Source: Triatoma infestans (taxonomy: Eukaryota > Arthropoda > Insecta > Hemiptera > Reduviidae). From it: DNA of 64,000 bases. Position 1 is the first letter of the stretch, and the number at the start of each line of letters is the position of its first letter. Shown here piece after piece: positions 1 through 10,222 of this stretch. Where the stretch lies: contig JAAEAF010006507.1 of assembly GCA_011037195.1 (NCBI GenBank), forward strand, positions 1 to 64,000. The letters run 5' to 3'. The position numbers and the translations under genes were made by a program. The notes below the pieces were generated by a model. The model saw nothing but the letters and a program-made list of their open reading frames with translations. It ran no database searches and had not been told where the DNA came from.

Positions 1-136
1 GGGGGGCGGAAGCACCTACTTTACTATTAACATTTTTTAAACAAATATAAAATTTAGTTATACGCTGGACTCGAACTGAGGTCCTCCCACTTACAAGTCC
101 ATGCTCATAACCAATACACCAACACCCGCCCCTCGA
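1..136 (-). mobile_element. tRNA-derived SINE (family B), cut by window edge
   Basis: On the minus strand the sequence reads as a tRNA-like head: an A-box-like TGGTGTATTGGTTATGAGC followed about 30 bases later by the B-box-like GTTCGAGTCC, then an AT-rich body. The cloverleaf stems do not pair well enough for a functional tRNA, so this is more likely the head of a SINE than a tRNA gene. It abuts directly on a CCGGAAGT element that lacks its own hairpin end. Confidence 0.5.
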
Positions 137-138
137 TA

Positions 139-1098
139 TCGAGTATTCACCGGAAATATCCGTTTTGAGGTCAAAAAAATCCCAGAGTCCAAAAAAAGTG
201 GTTTTTAGCAAATGGTCTGGTGGGTGTGTGTGTGTTTGTATATGTGTATGTGAACAGCATAGCCTCAAAAACGAAAAACCATAGAAAGTTGAAACTTGAT
301 ATTCCGTTCAGGTATCACTATGGGATCTGACAGTACGTTATCTGACAAAATTTCTCACCCGGAAGTACCACTTTACTAGTTGTTTTTGTTTTTTTTACTT
401 TTTTGCGATTTTCTCAAAAATGTTTCCAACGATTTTCTTCAAACTTCGTATACGAACTACACATACAAAGAGCTACAGCTTTTATTAAAAACATTTCTCT
501 CGGAAAAATTCATTTAAGGGTACTTTAGGGGGATGGGTCCCCTTAAAGTACTATCTTAGTTTATTAAATAATTCTGTCATCTAAATAATGGTAATTAGAA
601 TTAAATATGTTGTTGAAATTGTGAGTTTGAAAAAATTAGATGACCGGAAGTGCGTATTACTTTACCATTTTACTAAATGTTTTTTTTTTTCACTTTTTCG
701 CAATTTTCCCAAAAATGGCTCCGTCGGTTTTCTTGAAACAACATATATAAACTACTAATACAATGACGTATAATTTTTATTTACAATATTTCTCTGGAAA
801 AATTCATTTAAGGGCACTTTTAGGGGAAGGGTGGAGTTCATGTTTTTTCTCTAAAATGCTATCATAGTTGATTATAGAATTCTCCCATCGAAACAAAATT
901 AATTAGAAATAAATAGATGGCCAGAATTTCGAGTTTCAAGAAAATTAGTAAACCGGAAGTGCGCTTTTACTGAATAGTTTTTTTTTTTTTCTCAGTTTTC
1001 GACGAATTTCTTTAAATTGTTATACTAACTATAAAATTTGTCAATTACAATTTTGATAACTGGGGTAAGAGAAGGTTGTGTGAGTGTTTCACACCAGA
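139..1098 (+). mobile_element. CCGGAAGT element (Helentron-like), copy 1, hairpin end missing
   Basis: Begins at the conserved CGATATCGAG / CACCGGAAATATCCG block, continues through a GT-rich microsatellite and the phrase GTGAACAGCATAGC, then two tandem core units (near 425 and 715). Each unit has the series ACCGGAAGT, TTTTCTCAAAAATG, GATTTTCTT, CATTTAAGGGCACTTT and a G-rich tract. It ends with GGGTAAGAGAAGG and CACACCAGA. The first ~60 bases including the hairpin are absent. No coding capacity is seen. Confidence 0.75.
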
Positions 1099-1114
1099 TT
1101 TATTTTTGTTTTTG

Positions 1115-1230
1115 TTTATGAAATTCTCCATAAAAATGCCGACAGTTTTAAACACTAATAAGAATTGTAAATGTGAAGAAAATTTACCGTTTCGCAGTAA
1201 GAGAAAGTCGTGTGGCTGTTTCATACCAGA
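1115..1230 (+). repeat. Second CCGGAAGT-element terminus, diverged
   Basis: Immediately after copy 1 a second, more diverged version of the element's tail appears: GCAGTAAGAGAAAGTCG followed by GTTTCATACCAGA. It is probably the remnant of an older copy into whose end copy 1 inserted, or a terminal duplication. Confidence 0.45.
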
Positions 1231-1264
1231 TATTTTTCTTTCTGTTTTTTCATTTGATATTTAT

Positions 1265-1440
1265 ACGAACGGCTTGGCCCGAGTGGGTAGCATGCTGGGT
1301 GTCACGCGGAGATCTTGGGTTGGAGTCCGGCAGTAACTTTTCACCGTGTTACTGGTGCAGAATTTCCCAAAGTGTTGTAGATTTAGTTTGTAGTTTAGTG
1401 GAATGGTGTATATTGTACTGTGAACTTTATTTATTTTATT
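1265..1440 (+). mobile_element. tRNA-derived SINE (family C)
   Basis: The tRNA-like head at 1270-1332 has the A-box-like TGGCCCGAGTGGGTAGC and the B-box-like GGGTTGGAGTCC at the right spacing. An unrelated AT-rich body follows. It does not fold as a complete tRNA (no convincing acceptor pairing), so a SINE head is the better reading. The 3' end is not defined. Confidence 0.45.
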
Positions 1441-1442
1441 TT

Positions 1443-1582
1443 CAAATATTACCACAAACTTTTTCTAATATTAAAGTTAAATATACGTAAATATACGTTT
1501 CTATTTCCATCTAATGTGACTTCATTCCAAACTTATGACCCCAATATATTTGAAAACAGAGATAGTAAGGATTTGTGTGTGA
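1443..1582 (+). repeat. Direct repeat, left copy, flanking a CCGGAAGT element
   Basis: This ~135-base block starts ATTACCACAAACTTTTTC, includes CATCTAATGTGACTTCATTC and ends AGTAAGGATTTGTGTG. It recurs at 2419-2554 with small differences. The two copies directly flank the element at 1583-2405. Confidence 0.7.
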
Positions 1583-2405
1583 AGTATTGTAATCGTGTAA
1601 AATTTTCGATATCGAGTTTTCACCGGAAATATCCGTTTTGAGGTCCCATGAGTCCAAAAAAGTGGTTTTTAGGAAATGGTCTGTGTGTGTGTATGTATGT
1701 ATGTGAACAGCATAGCTCAAAAACGAAAAATCGTAGAAAGTTCAAACTTGATATTCCGTTTAGATATCACCATGAGATATGAGACAGTACGTTATCTGTC
1801 AAAATTCCTCAACCGGAAGTGCCAAATTACTTTTTTGCGATTTTCTCAAAAATGGCCACGACGATATTCTTTAAACTTGGAACATCAACCACATCTACAA
1901 AGAGCTATAACTTTTATTTGAAACATTTCTCCAGGAAAATGCATTTAAGGGCACTTTAGGTTCCCATCTAAAGTGTTATTTCAGTTTATTAGACAATTCT
2001 GTCATCTAAATGATGTTAATTAGAATTAAATATGTTGTTGAAATTCCGAGTTTGAAAAAGATCGGCTGACCGGAAGTGCGTTTACTTTACCACCTTATTA
2101 AATCATTTATTCTCTTTTTTGCAATTTTCTCAAACATGGTTGCGATGATTTTCTTGAAACTTCTTATATAAACTAAACATACAAAGATCTACCACTTTTA
2201 TTTAAAACATTTTTCTGGGAAAATTCATTTAAGGGCACTTTTAGGGTAGGGGTGGGGTTATGTTTTTTTCTCTAAAATGCTATCATAGTTGATTATAGAA
2301 TTCTATCATCCAAACAAAATTTCATTAACTTTGGTACACAAACTATAAAATATGTCAATTATAATTTTGAGAACTGGAATAAGAGAAAGTTGTGTTCACA
2401 CCAGA
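1583..2405 (+). mobile_element. CCGGAAGT element, copy 2
   Basis: Starts at AGTATTGTAATCGTG, just inside the usual hairpin, and runs through the conserved head, microsatellite, AACAGCATAGC phrase and two core units. It ends AATAAGAGAAAGTTGTG and TTCACACCAGA followed by a T run. The tail has lost the GAGTGT step. It lies between the two copies of a ~135-base direct repeat. Confidence 0.75.
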
Positions 2406-2418
2406 TTTTTTTTTTCTA

Positions 2419-2554
2419 ATATTACCACAAACTTTTTCTAATATTGAAAGTTAAATATGTGCAGTTACTTTTTCCATCTAATGTGACTTCATTCAAAACT
2501 TATGACCCTAATATATTTGAAAAAAACAGAGATGATAGTAAGGATTTGTGTGGC
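2419..2554 (+). repeat. Direct repeat, right copy
   Basis: Second copy of the block at 1443-1582, sharing ATTACCACAAACTTTTTC, CATCTAATGTGACTTCATTC and AGTAAGGATTTGTGTG, with a few substitutions and small indels. Confidence 0.7.
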
Positions 2555-2860
2555 TTATTTTGTTTTCGAATATAGTGTAGCAGGCAGCATCACCGAATTT
2601 TTTTGCCACATTATTTATTATCACCTAGTATTATATTGTATTGAATTTATTTCATTTTCACATTTTATATGCAGGTTAAATAATAATTATTATGTAGATA
2701 GGATTAATCATTAAAGAAATTAGTAATTAAGAATATAAAGGTGTTAATCCTCGCTTCTTAGAATCGGCGCTGAATGCAGTACAAAATTAATTTCTTAGCA
2801 ACTTAAGGAGATGTCAAGGAGCGGTCAATAAAATTTACAATTTTTTTTTTTTAATCTTTT

Positions 2861-2893
2861 CCAACGTTTCGACCAATTTATTGTCTTCTTCAG
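2861..2893 (-). ncRNA. Small hammerhead-ribozyme-like motif
   Basis: On the minus strand: CTGAAGA, then GAC-AATAAATTG-GTC as a possible stem II, then GAAAC and GTTGG. The catalytic-core order CUGANGA..GAAA and an NUH site (GUU) are present. Stem III would need the palindromic ACGU of a partner molecule, as in the dimeric small hammerheads I recall being described from Penelope-like elements. Activity is not shown by sequence. Confidence 0.5.
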
Positions 2894-3123
2894 GGATAAA
2901 ATATAAAAAAAAAAAAAAATTTGTTAAACGGTGTTACATATAAATTCATTTCTATTACATCATCGATGTTACATCATTTCATTTCTGATGATGTAGCTCA
3001 TATAGTTAGCAACTCTCTCTGCCATATCAAGCTTTTATTTAGTATGTATTTTGTGTTTAGTTTGTTTAATGGAATTTATATATAACACCGATTAACATTT
3101 TTTTTTTTTTTTTAATTTTATCC

Positions 3124-3156
3124 CTGAAGAAGACAATAAATTTATGGAAACGTTGG
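3124..3156 (+). ncRNA. Hammerhead-like motif, degraded stem II
   Basis: Mirror partner of the motif at 2861-2893. CTGAAGA and GAAACGTTGG are kept, but the bases before GAAAC read ATG instead of GTC, so stem II no longer pairs well. Probably inactive. Confidence 0.4.
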
Positions 3157-3219
3157 AAAAGATTTAAAAAAAAAAAAAGTGTAAATTTTATAGTCCCCTC
3201 CTCGAGATCTCCTTAAGTT

Positions 3220-3751
3220 ATTATTAGATCGGTCGAGAATCTTTAATAGTAATTAGTTTCTTAGTTTATACTGTATTCCTCTCTCTCTCTTCTTATTTTC
3301 CGCTTCCAATCTATCGGATAATCCTACACATAATGATTTTATATGCATATTTTATATGCAGCTTAACCTCCCACTCCCTTAAAAACCCCTTCAAAAGAGA
3401 TAAGAATTTTTATGACCTTTCAAAAGTGACAAAACTATTCGAGTTAAAAGTATTTTCCAAAGTATATGGTTAATAAATTTAAAAAAAAATATATATATAT
3501 AAAAAGGCAGTCAAAAACATGGATCACAAAATTTTTGGATATTCCGTACAGAAATAAAAAAAAAAAAAAACGAGTCTGTTATACCACCAGCTTCACTAAA
3601 TGACCTAACCCCTAAACATATTTATCATTAAAAAAATTACCATGGGAAAAATTTGGTGTTTATACAATGTGTTTTAAAAAAGTTTATCTGTTTTAGTATT
3701 TAAATAAAACTTTCATTAATGCTTAGTAAGGAGACATTGTTTAGCATGAGA
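3220..3751. other. Unassigned AT-rich stretch
   Basis: No coding signal or recognisable element. Contains a CT tract near 3282, A runs near 3480 and 3557, and a short AT repeat near 3490. Confidence 0.6.
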
Positions 3752-3837
3752 ATGGTATGGGAAGCGATGTATTTTATAAAAGAGTAGTAGACGGTAAAAG
3801 AGGAGAGGGAGGGGGGGTCACATGGCTGCTTAATAAG
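3752..3837 (+). repeat. Local ~85-base repeat, first copy
   Basis: GAATGGTATGGGAAGCGATG, then TATTTTATAAAAGAGTAG, then GACGGTAAAAGAGGAG and a G run with GGTCACAT. The same block recurs at 4794-4870, and its second half recurs at 4505-4545, each time beside a LINE tail. Confidence 0.75.
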
Positions 3838-4339
3838 TCAAAAGTAGATTAATGTATACAGCACAGCAGAAGGACTTACCCAAGTCTGGTGTTCCACTAT
3901 TTCATTCATAATAAAAAAGGGACCCCCCCCCCAAACTGATGCTTGCTCCAAGCCCCCCTCCACGCCACTCTCTTTCCATTCTCTAAGCTTTGTTTTCCAC
4001 TTTGTCTCGAAGCATTCCAACTCAGTCCTTCTGGCTTTTTGTTTTCTAATCTTTTTTTTTTTTTGCTTTTTTCGTTTCTTTTATTTTATTCTAAAATTAA
4101 AAATTCAAGTCTTTGAGACTCATTTATTTTGTTCTTCTTTATCACATTTATAGAAATTTATTTCAGCAAGTTTCAGTCTTTCTTTTTAAAGCAAGAGGAA
4201 TTCCTCACTTGGGAAGTCTACAGATGCCCCCCTCCTACCGAAAAGATTTCACCGTATCTATGTGCAAAGTATTGGAATAAATAGAAACAATTATCTTTAA
4301 TTATTCATTTGCCTTAATTTTATTATTATTTGTCAATGG
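3838..4339. other. Unassigned stretch
   Basis: AT-rich with C and T runs. No open frame here resembles a known family and no element boundary can be seen. Confidence 0.6.
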
Positions 4340-4790
4340 GGAGCGCCCAAACCTTATGCTATCCAAAGCCTCCTTACTGGACCCCCATATAGCTGCCCTA
4401 AGAAAAACAATAACAAACCGGGTCTATAACAAATATCCAGGTCTAATCCATCTTAGATTCACCGCCGTCCGAACAAATCGGGACAATAACCTTAAGCGGA
4501 AATAGCGGTAAAAGAGGAGGGGTGGGGGTCACATAGGGGTCACACAAAAAACGGACAATAGCCTTAAGAGGAAATAGCCTAAGCTCTTCCACAGACATCC
4601 TGTTCCAACCAAAGGTCCTGAACCTAATTTCCTCACAACTCCGGCAATCTGTTATAAGATTGATGGGTGTTTCCTCCTCTGTCTCACAGACTGTATAAAA
4701 TGGATCCGGCAAGAGCCCGATTACGTAGAGACGTCTCGTTAAACGACAATGTCCAGTAAGGGATCCAACCATATGCCCGAGAGAACTCCT
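4340..4790 (-). pseudogene. Non-LTR retrotransposon (family X) C-terminal tail and 3'UTR
   Basis: Minus-strand remnant of a LINE. The open frame at 4772-4443 starts inside the element and reads GSLTGHCRLTRRLYVIGLL, then C-(x2)-C..., ETPINLITDCRSCEEIRF and FGWNRMSVEELR. This is the typical region just after RNase H in non-LTR elements: an LTGHC phrase and a zinc-knuckle-like arrangement in which the first cysteine of the pair is replaced (FYTVCETEEE). Downstream on the minus strand (4440-4340) is 3'UTR sequence that recurs at 40660-40760. Reverse transcriptase and most of RNase H are missing, so it is dead. It is locally duplicated with the fragment at 4835-5174. Confidence 0.7.
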
Positions 4791-4793
4791 TGA

Positions 4794-4870
4794 ATGGTAT
4801 GGGAAGCGATGTATTTTATAAAAGAGTAGTAGACGGTAAAAGAGGAGGGGTGGAGATCACATAGGGGTCA
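4794..4870 (+). repeat. Local ~85-base repeat, second copy
   Basis: Nearly identical to 3752-3837, starting GAATGGTATGGGAAGCGATG and ending GGTCACATAGGGG-like. It sits exactly between two copies of the family X LINE tail. Confidence 0.75.
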
Positions 4871-4879
4871 TGAACAAAA

Positions 4880-5174
4880 CTATAATAACCTTAAGAGGAA
4901 ATAGCCTAAGCTCTTCCACAGATATCCTGTTACGACTAAATTTTCCTGAACCTAATTTCCTCACAACCCAGGCAATCTGTTATAAGATTGATGGGTGTTT
5001 CCTCCTCTGTGCCTCACAGTCTCTACTAAATGGATCCGACATGAGCCCCATTACGTAGAGACGTCTCCTTAAATCACAATGTCCAGTAAGGGATCCAATC
5101 CCAGATGCCCGGAGAGAGCTCCGTGAATCATTTGCGCTAAACTCTAACAAGAAATCTTGCATTTCCGGCAGCAT
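4880..5174 (-). pseudogene. Family X LINE tail, duplicated copy
   Basis: Second minus-strand copy of the family X C-terminal region. It reads IGSLTGHCDLRRRLYVMGLM and SDPFSRDCEA, then shifts frame before the ETPINLITDC phrase, which is present in another frame downstream. Upstream residues (MLPEMQDFLLEFSANDSRSS) extend beyond the first copy. Because the neighbouring ~85-base repeat is duplicated as well, this looks like a segmental duplication rather than two independent insertions. Confidence 0.65.
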
Positions 5175-5199
5175 TCGAATGAATGCAATAACTTGCCAA

Positions 5200-5918
5200 A
5201 CATTATTAGCTGTAACTTTGTGATCAGAAGAAATAACAGATTGGTGATGTCAAAAAAATTTAGTCCACGATTATAGAACTACCTCCCAGTAAATTTTCAG
5301 AAGAAGAAACCAACTCAGATAGGAATAATGCAGTGTAAATTCTCTTAAGGAAGATGAACGAACCACTGTGAGCAAATTTATGCTTTTAAATATTTAGAGG
5401 ACAATATCGGCAAAGGATGGCAAATTCAACCAAGAGATAAGCATGCGAAGTGCAGCTGCAAGGGCAGAATGTTTAATGCTATGAACAGATTTTTTTTTTG
5501 TAGGGAAAAGAAAGGTTTCCGATAAACCCAAGTTGGCTGAGTATAAGTTCACGTTCTTAGCTATCCTGACTTACGGGTGCGAGTCTTCGGCCATTACCAC
5601 CAAGCATGAAGTTTAAAATCTGGAAATGCTCAAGAAATGTGATATTCAAGCCAAGTGGCAGGAAAAGCTAGGCGTGATAGAGTTCAAAACCAAACTATAC
5701 ACGCACTTCACTTGATGTGAACTCGTCAAAACTCACAATTACGGTGGTTTGGCCAGTTAGTATGCATGAATGATGCACGGTATCCATGGAAGCAAAGACC
5801 GAAGGCAGAAGTCCAAGTGGTGGACGCCGAACCAACTGGGAGGATAATATTATAAGTACTTTACAAAAGCGTGGTAAGAAGTGGTAAATGCTCGGAAAGA
5901 GGCAAAAAAAAAAAAAAT
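5200..5918 (+). pseudogene. Non-LTR retrotransposon 3' part (L2/CR1/RTE-type), frameshifted
   Basis: Plus-strand remains of the region following the reverse transcriptase palm in an L2/CR1/RTE-type LINE. Three phrases appear in different frames: FKYL and DGKFNQEISMRSAAAR near 5390-5470, LAILTYGCESSAITTKHE near 5550-5610 (family motif TYGxExW...T), and LRWFGQL followed by a GRSPSGGRRTNWEDNI-type terminus near 5740-5880. Several frameshifts and stops separate them. A run of 14 A at 5905-5918 is probably the poly(A) tail, giving the 3' end. The 5' side is truncated. The exact clade was not resolved by eye. Confidence 0.65.
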
Positions 5919-5932
5919 CGAGAATGAAATTA

Positions 5933-6955
5933 TCAATTAATTGTTTCCAAAAAATATGACGTAAGTTTTCTAATCAGGTCATACCAAACATTAGCAGAGA
6001 AAAAAAAAATCACCCGATGTTTAGTAAAATTCATCAATCGTGGATACTTCTGCGCTCTTTTTCTAAAAATAACACCATTATTGGTGAATTTAAATTCATC
6101 AGTCCATAGAATAAATGATAAAATAGCTGCAATTTCGGCATTCAAATTATCCTTGTTGTTAAAAAAAAGTCGTCACAAAAATTATAATTTTTTTAATACA
6201 CGTCGAAATGTGTCTTTTCGAAAAATTTCCATCTTCTCGCACCTCTTGTATGGGTGTATTGTAAATTGTTGTAGGGGATTATTGCCCTGCGACCTGAAAG
6301 ATCTATTGTGCCCCCCACCGGAATCTTCTCCAATGTACAGCCGGCCTCTAAGCAGTGTTCTCTAGCTACAGACAACACTGCCCTTCATCGGACAGAGAGC
6401 TGTAGAGGCTCCTAGGAAAAGAAAATCTAAGGTCAGCATGCTAGATTCGAACCCGGGACCTCCGCATAGCTAGTCCAGCGCGCTATCACTGAGTTAATCT
6501 CTTCCTTCTCCCTTGGATTTCGCCAATTAACTAGGAACGGAGACCCTAGTTTGTGTACTGTGTTTGTCCATGTCTGTTAAGTGTAGAGTGTATGTAGGTT
6601 AAGTATATTGTGTATACTGTTCTGACGAAGTGCATCGAGTACTGAGCTGTGGTAACCCTTGGGGTGGCTACTCCCCAAGTAACTGCATGCAACAGATATC
6701 CCTTGCAGGCATTGTCTGGCTGATGCATTAGGATTAAATCGGCAAAATGGAGTAAAATATCTCAATTCTATATTACGAGTATAAGTTGTCACCCTTCTTA
6801 TATTGTGAACAGTATTTGGAAGAAATGCAGTGGCTAAAAATTTACGTTCTAAACGTTTGAACATTGAGAATTGTGGATTTACTCGATTGGAGTATTTCCC
6901 AACGTACAAACGTGCAGCCAGTCGTGCCACTCTATTGTTTTAAATAATGTTAATC
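5933..6955 (-). pseudogene. DDE-type transposase pseudogene (Tc1/mariner-like superfamily), split by a SINE
   Basis: On the minus strand the N-terminal part (6930-6577) reads RLAARLYVGKYSNRVNPQF, then NPNASARQCLQGISV. These match the N-terminal helix-turn-helix region common in insect DDE transposases (pattern AARLYxxxYPNR...NPxxSxRQxA). The catalytic part follows at 6145-5933 after a SINE: ILSFILWTDEFKFTNNGV, where D of WTDE is the first or second acidic catalytic residue, and then a degraded SANVWYDLI phrase. The distal acidic residue is not found. A minus-strand SINE at 6270-6512 separates the two parts. Frameshifts and missing pieces make it inactive. Superfamily identification is confident, the exact family is not. 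Confidence 0.65.
6270..6512 (-). mobile_element. tRNA-derived SINE (family A), copy 1
   Basis: Minus strand. The tRNA-like head has TTAACTCAGTGATAGCGCGC as A box and GGGTTCGAATCT as B box. A ~130-base body follows, then a 3' tail reading CACAATAGATCTTTCAGG and TCGCAGGG. That tail matches the 3'UTR ends of the LINEs at 29182 and 54417. The SINE is inserted in a transposase pseudogene. Confidence 0.7.
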
Positions 6956-7262
6956 GTTTATATTGTAGTTTAAAAAATTTGCTTCCGCCACCTCCGTACA
7001 TGTCACTTAATTTGTTAGACGTTAAGCCCGCTTGAAAATCAGTACTTTACTCTATAAAGAGTAAATAAAAATAAAATACGAGTGTACAAAGAGGTAGAAA
7101 GAATAGTTCATTAAACCAAAAAAAAGTGTGGCACGCCTACAACATATTGAATTTGGTATCATTTTACTATGTTCCAAAAATTTCAATATGGTTACAAAAA
7201 ATGCAAATTGAATTTTTACTTTTTGTCTTAAAGTTAAGGAAGTCTTGCATTCCCGCAGCGAC

Positions 7263-7318
<56 letters not shown>

Positions 7319-8519
7319 TCATTATTTGTTAGTCTAGAATTTAAAGGTAGTAACGGATAAGAAGTATAGTGTGCGTAATGTTGATTCGACACTTGACAAA
7401 TTCTCCATCTAGTAGACTGTATCTACTTCTGAGACGTCACACATCTAAACAGAAGTACCATACCAAGGGGACATATACCGTTCTACTGTCACTACCAGTA
7501 GTATACCAAGAACGACTTCAACTCCTAAGAGGTACGGCTGTTCTTGTTTGCTAACCAAATAAACATACAGATACACAGACAGATACCCCTCCTCCCCCCC
7601 CAGACACGAAATCACATATACAATACTAACTAACACACAGACTTACATAGACATACATACATTTTCTCTCTCGCTATCTAAAACATCCTTTCCTACTTAT
7701 ACATACATACGTACGTACATACATACATAGATGCATACATACACACGAGCGCGCTGCCCATTTCACTTAAGGAACTCCTATAAGTAAATATAGTTTGCCT
7801 TTACTATATATATATATGTACCTAGCTTGTGCTGCTTTAAGCAAGGTGACAAGTATTTATACGAAAGATCTCAAGAAGTTGTTATGAACATTTCGAAAAT
7901 AGGTAAATGTAATTTAATTTTATGGCAAAATGAGACAGTTTTAGATTTTCTATTTATTTTATAAATAATTTAATTAAAATTAATCAAATCTTTAATTTAC
8001 TTCCTGTTTTTTTCTTTAAAAGAAATTATCATGTAATGGAAAAGGTTGATCAATATTGAAATTGTAAAACCTCGAACTTACGTACAAATTATATTTTAAA
8101 CGCAAAAAAAAAAAAATAGAGATAATTAAGATAGAGTGATCGAGCTAAGAATGATGTTTTAGCGTGATGAATGTAGAATGATGTGGCGTTGTTGTAGTAA
8201 GTCGCTTGATAAGTGATATGACTAATTAAAACTCTTGCTGGCCCTAATGGTGAAGAACTAGTGTGGATGACTACCTTGGTGTAATTTCCAAGATTAATGT
8301 TTATATAGCGGTCTAATCTTAACACTTTAAAGTTTATCACAGCTTCTTGGTGTATGATTTGGTTGTCGAAATCTATTCTCCAATATTTGTAGTAAGTATG
8401 ACAAAATTATAATGGCGTAATTTCATCTGCGCTTGGAGTCTTAGTAATAGTTGACTTAATGCGGTTATTAATAGAACTATTGAATTCTGTTTTTGTGGGG
8501 CGTTTTTGCGATTCTTTCG
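6956..8519. other. Unassigned AT-rich stretch with microsatellites
   Basis: No gene or element recognised. Contains a (CT)n(TA)n tract at 7263-7317 and CATA/CGTA-type tetranucleotide runs near 7640-7745. Confidence 0.6.
7263..7317. repeat. Microsatellite (CT)n followed by (TA)n
   Basis: An uninterrupted CT run passes directly into an AT run; simple repeat seen directly. Confidence 0.95.
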
Positions 8520-8610
8520 AATTAGATTTTTACCGGAAATACAATGTTTTGAGATATCCTCAGTATGAAAAAAATGCTTTTGGCAAATTTCTGAGCATGT
8601 TTGTGCCATG
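8520..8610 (+). repeat. CCGGAAGT element head fragment
   Basis: TTTTTACCGGAAATACAATG, then TTTTGAGATATCCTCAG, and GCTTTTGGCAAATTTCTGAG resemble the head block of the CCGGAAGT element. Nothing of its core follows. Confidence 0.4.
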
Positions 8611-9201
8611 TGCAGATTTGAACTCTAGTTAATAGCAACTACAAAAGTAATTAACTACGTGTATGTTTTTATCCACAACTACTAGTTAAATGGTTGGAAC
8701 TATAAAATGTAGTTGGTTTTGCAGATATTTTTTTTTTTTGCAACTAATGAAGTTATAATAGTTGGAATATAAAATTATAACTAGTAGTTGGTAGTTACTA
8801 TTCCCTATTCTACACTCTTGAAATGACGAGAATCAACACGTAAAATTTTATGCCAAATTTGTAATCACATTTGAAAGTTAAAAATTGAAAATTAACTAAA
8901 GTATGTTCTAAAAATAAAAAAAAGAAAGAAAAGTAGATTCAAGTACTAATAGTAGTCAATTTCATAACTAATTACAACCATATAAATTGGAACTACATTT
9001 TGCCTAACTATGATTTTAGGTTTATGTGTATGAGTTTTTTTTTTTTAATTTAAATTATAAACCTTCGTTAGAAAAGGTGCATTTATGTTCGTTATGCGAT
9101 GAAAATGAACAGACTTTTCACCATATTTGTCATTTTTACCATATTGGTCATTTTTTTAGCTACGTGACCAATACCGACTGAGTTTTGTAAGGAAAAAAAA
9201 A
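8611..9201. other. Unassigned stretch with recurrent AACTA/TAGTT motifs
   Basis: Short motifs such as AACTACTAGTT, TAGTTGG and AACTACA recur in both orientations between 8620 and 9000. This gives weak self-complementarity, possibly an eroded TIR element, but no clean termini were found. Confidence 0.4.
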
Positions 9202-10222
9202 TCTGGTGTGAAACACTCACACAATTTTCTCTTACTCCTCTTCTCAAAATTATAATTGACAAATTTTATAGTTTGTGTACCAAATTAATGAAATTCGTCG
9301 AAAACTGAAAAAACTGTTCCAGTAAAAGCGCACTTCCGGTTTACTAATTTTCTTGAAACTCGGAATTTTAGCCATCTATTTATTTCTAATTAATTTTGTT
9401 TGGCATGATAGAATTGTATAATCAACTGTGATAGCAGTTTAGAGAAAAACATAACCCCACTCTTTCCTCTAGAAGTGCCCTTAAATGACTTTTCCCATAG
9501 AAATGTTTTAAATAAAAGTTGTAGATTATTGCATGTTTAGTTATACGAAGTTTCAAGAAAATCGTCGGAGCCATTTTTGAGAAAATTGCGAAAAAGTGAA
9601 TAACTCATTTAATAAAGTGGAAAAGTAAACGCACTTCCGGTTATCCGTTTTTTTTTTTCAAACTCGGAATTTCAACCAAATATTTAATTCTCATTAACAT
9701 TATTTAGATCACAGAATTGTCTAATAAACTGAAATAGCACTTTAAATGGAAACCTAACCCCCCATCCTTCTTCCAAAAGTGCCCTTAGATGCATTTTCCC
9801 GGAGAAATGTTTCAAATAAAAATTGTAGCTCTTTGTATGAATGGTTGTTGTTCGAAGTTTCAAGAAAATCGTCCGAGCCATTTTTGAAAAAATTGCAACA
9901 AAGTAAAAAATCCTACTAGTAAAGTGGCACATCTGGTTGAGTAATTTTGACAGTTAACGTACTGTCAGATCCCATAGAGATACCTAAACGGAATATCAAG
10001 TTTCAACTTTCTACAGTTTTCCGTTTTTGAGTTATGCTGTTCACATACAAACATACATAAACACACACACACACACACACACGCGCGCACACATAGACCA
10101 TTTGCTAAAAACCACTTTTTTGGACTCAGGGGACCTCAAAACGGATATTTCCTGTGAAAACTCGATATCGTAAATTTGACACGATTACAATACTTCCTCT
10201 TACTAGGAGTAAAGAGGAAGTA
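9202..10222 (-). mobile_element. CCGGAAGT element, copy 3, near full length
   Basis: Minus orientation. It begins TCTGGTGTGAAACACTCAC, passes through two core units with three ACTTCCGG-type motifs and a CACACA/CGCG microsatellite (10055-10093), and ends with CTCTTACTAGGAGTAAAGAGG, the slightly damaged terminal hairpin. A run precedes the TCTGG end. Confidence 0.8.

Larger units (their letters stand above)
2800..3219. mobile_element. Hairpin element with hammerhead-like ends, copy a
   Basis: A 420-base inverted-repeat element. The left outer end reads AACTTAAGGAGAT and the right outer end is its near complement. Inside each arm lies a motif with the order CTGAAGA, short stem, GAAAC, GTTGG, pointing outward. 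A/T-rich sequence fills the centre. Paired inverted copies with terminal hammerhead-like motifs are known from Penelope-like retroelements. No protein is encoded. Confidence 0.55.

Noticed and set aside
1..136. Possible genuine tRNA gene
   Set aside because: A and B boxes are present but acceptor and anticodon stems do not pair convincingly, and AT-rich SINE-like sequence follows, so a SINE head is preferred.
1265..1340. Possible tRNA gene
   Set aside because: Same reasoning: tRNA-like promoter boxes without a complete cloverleaf.
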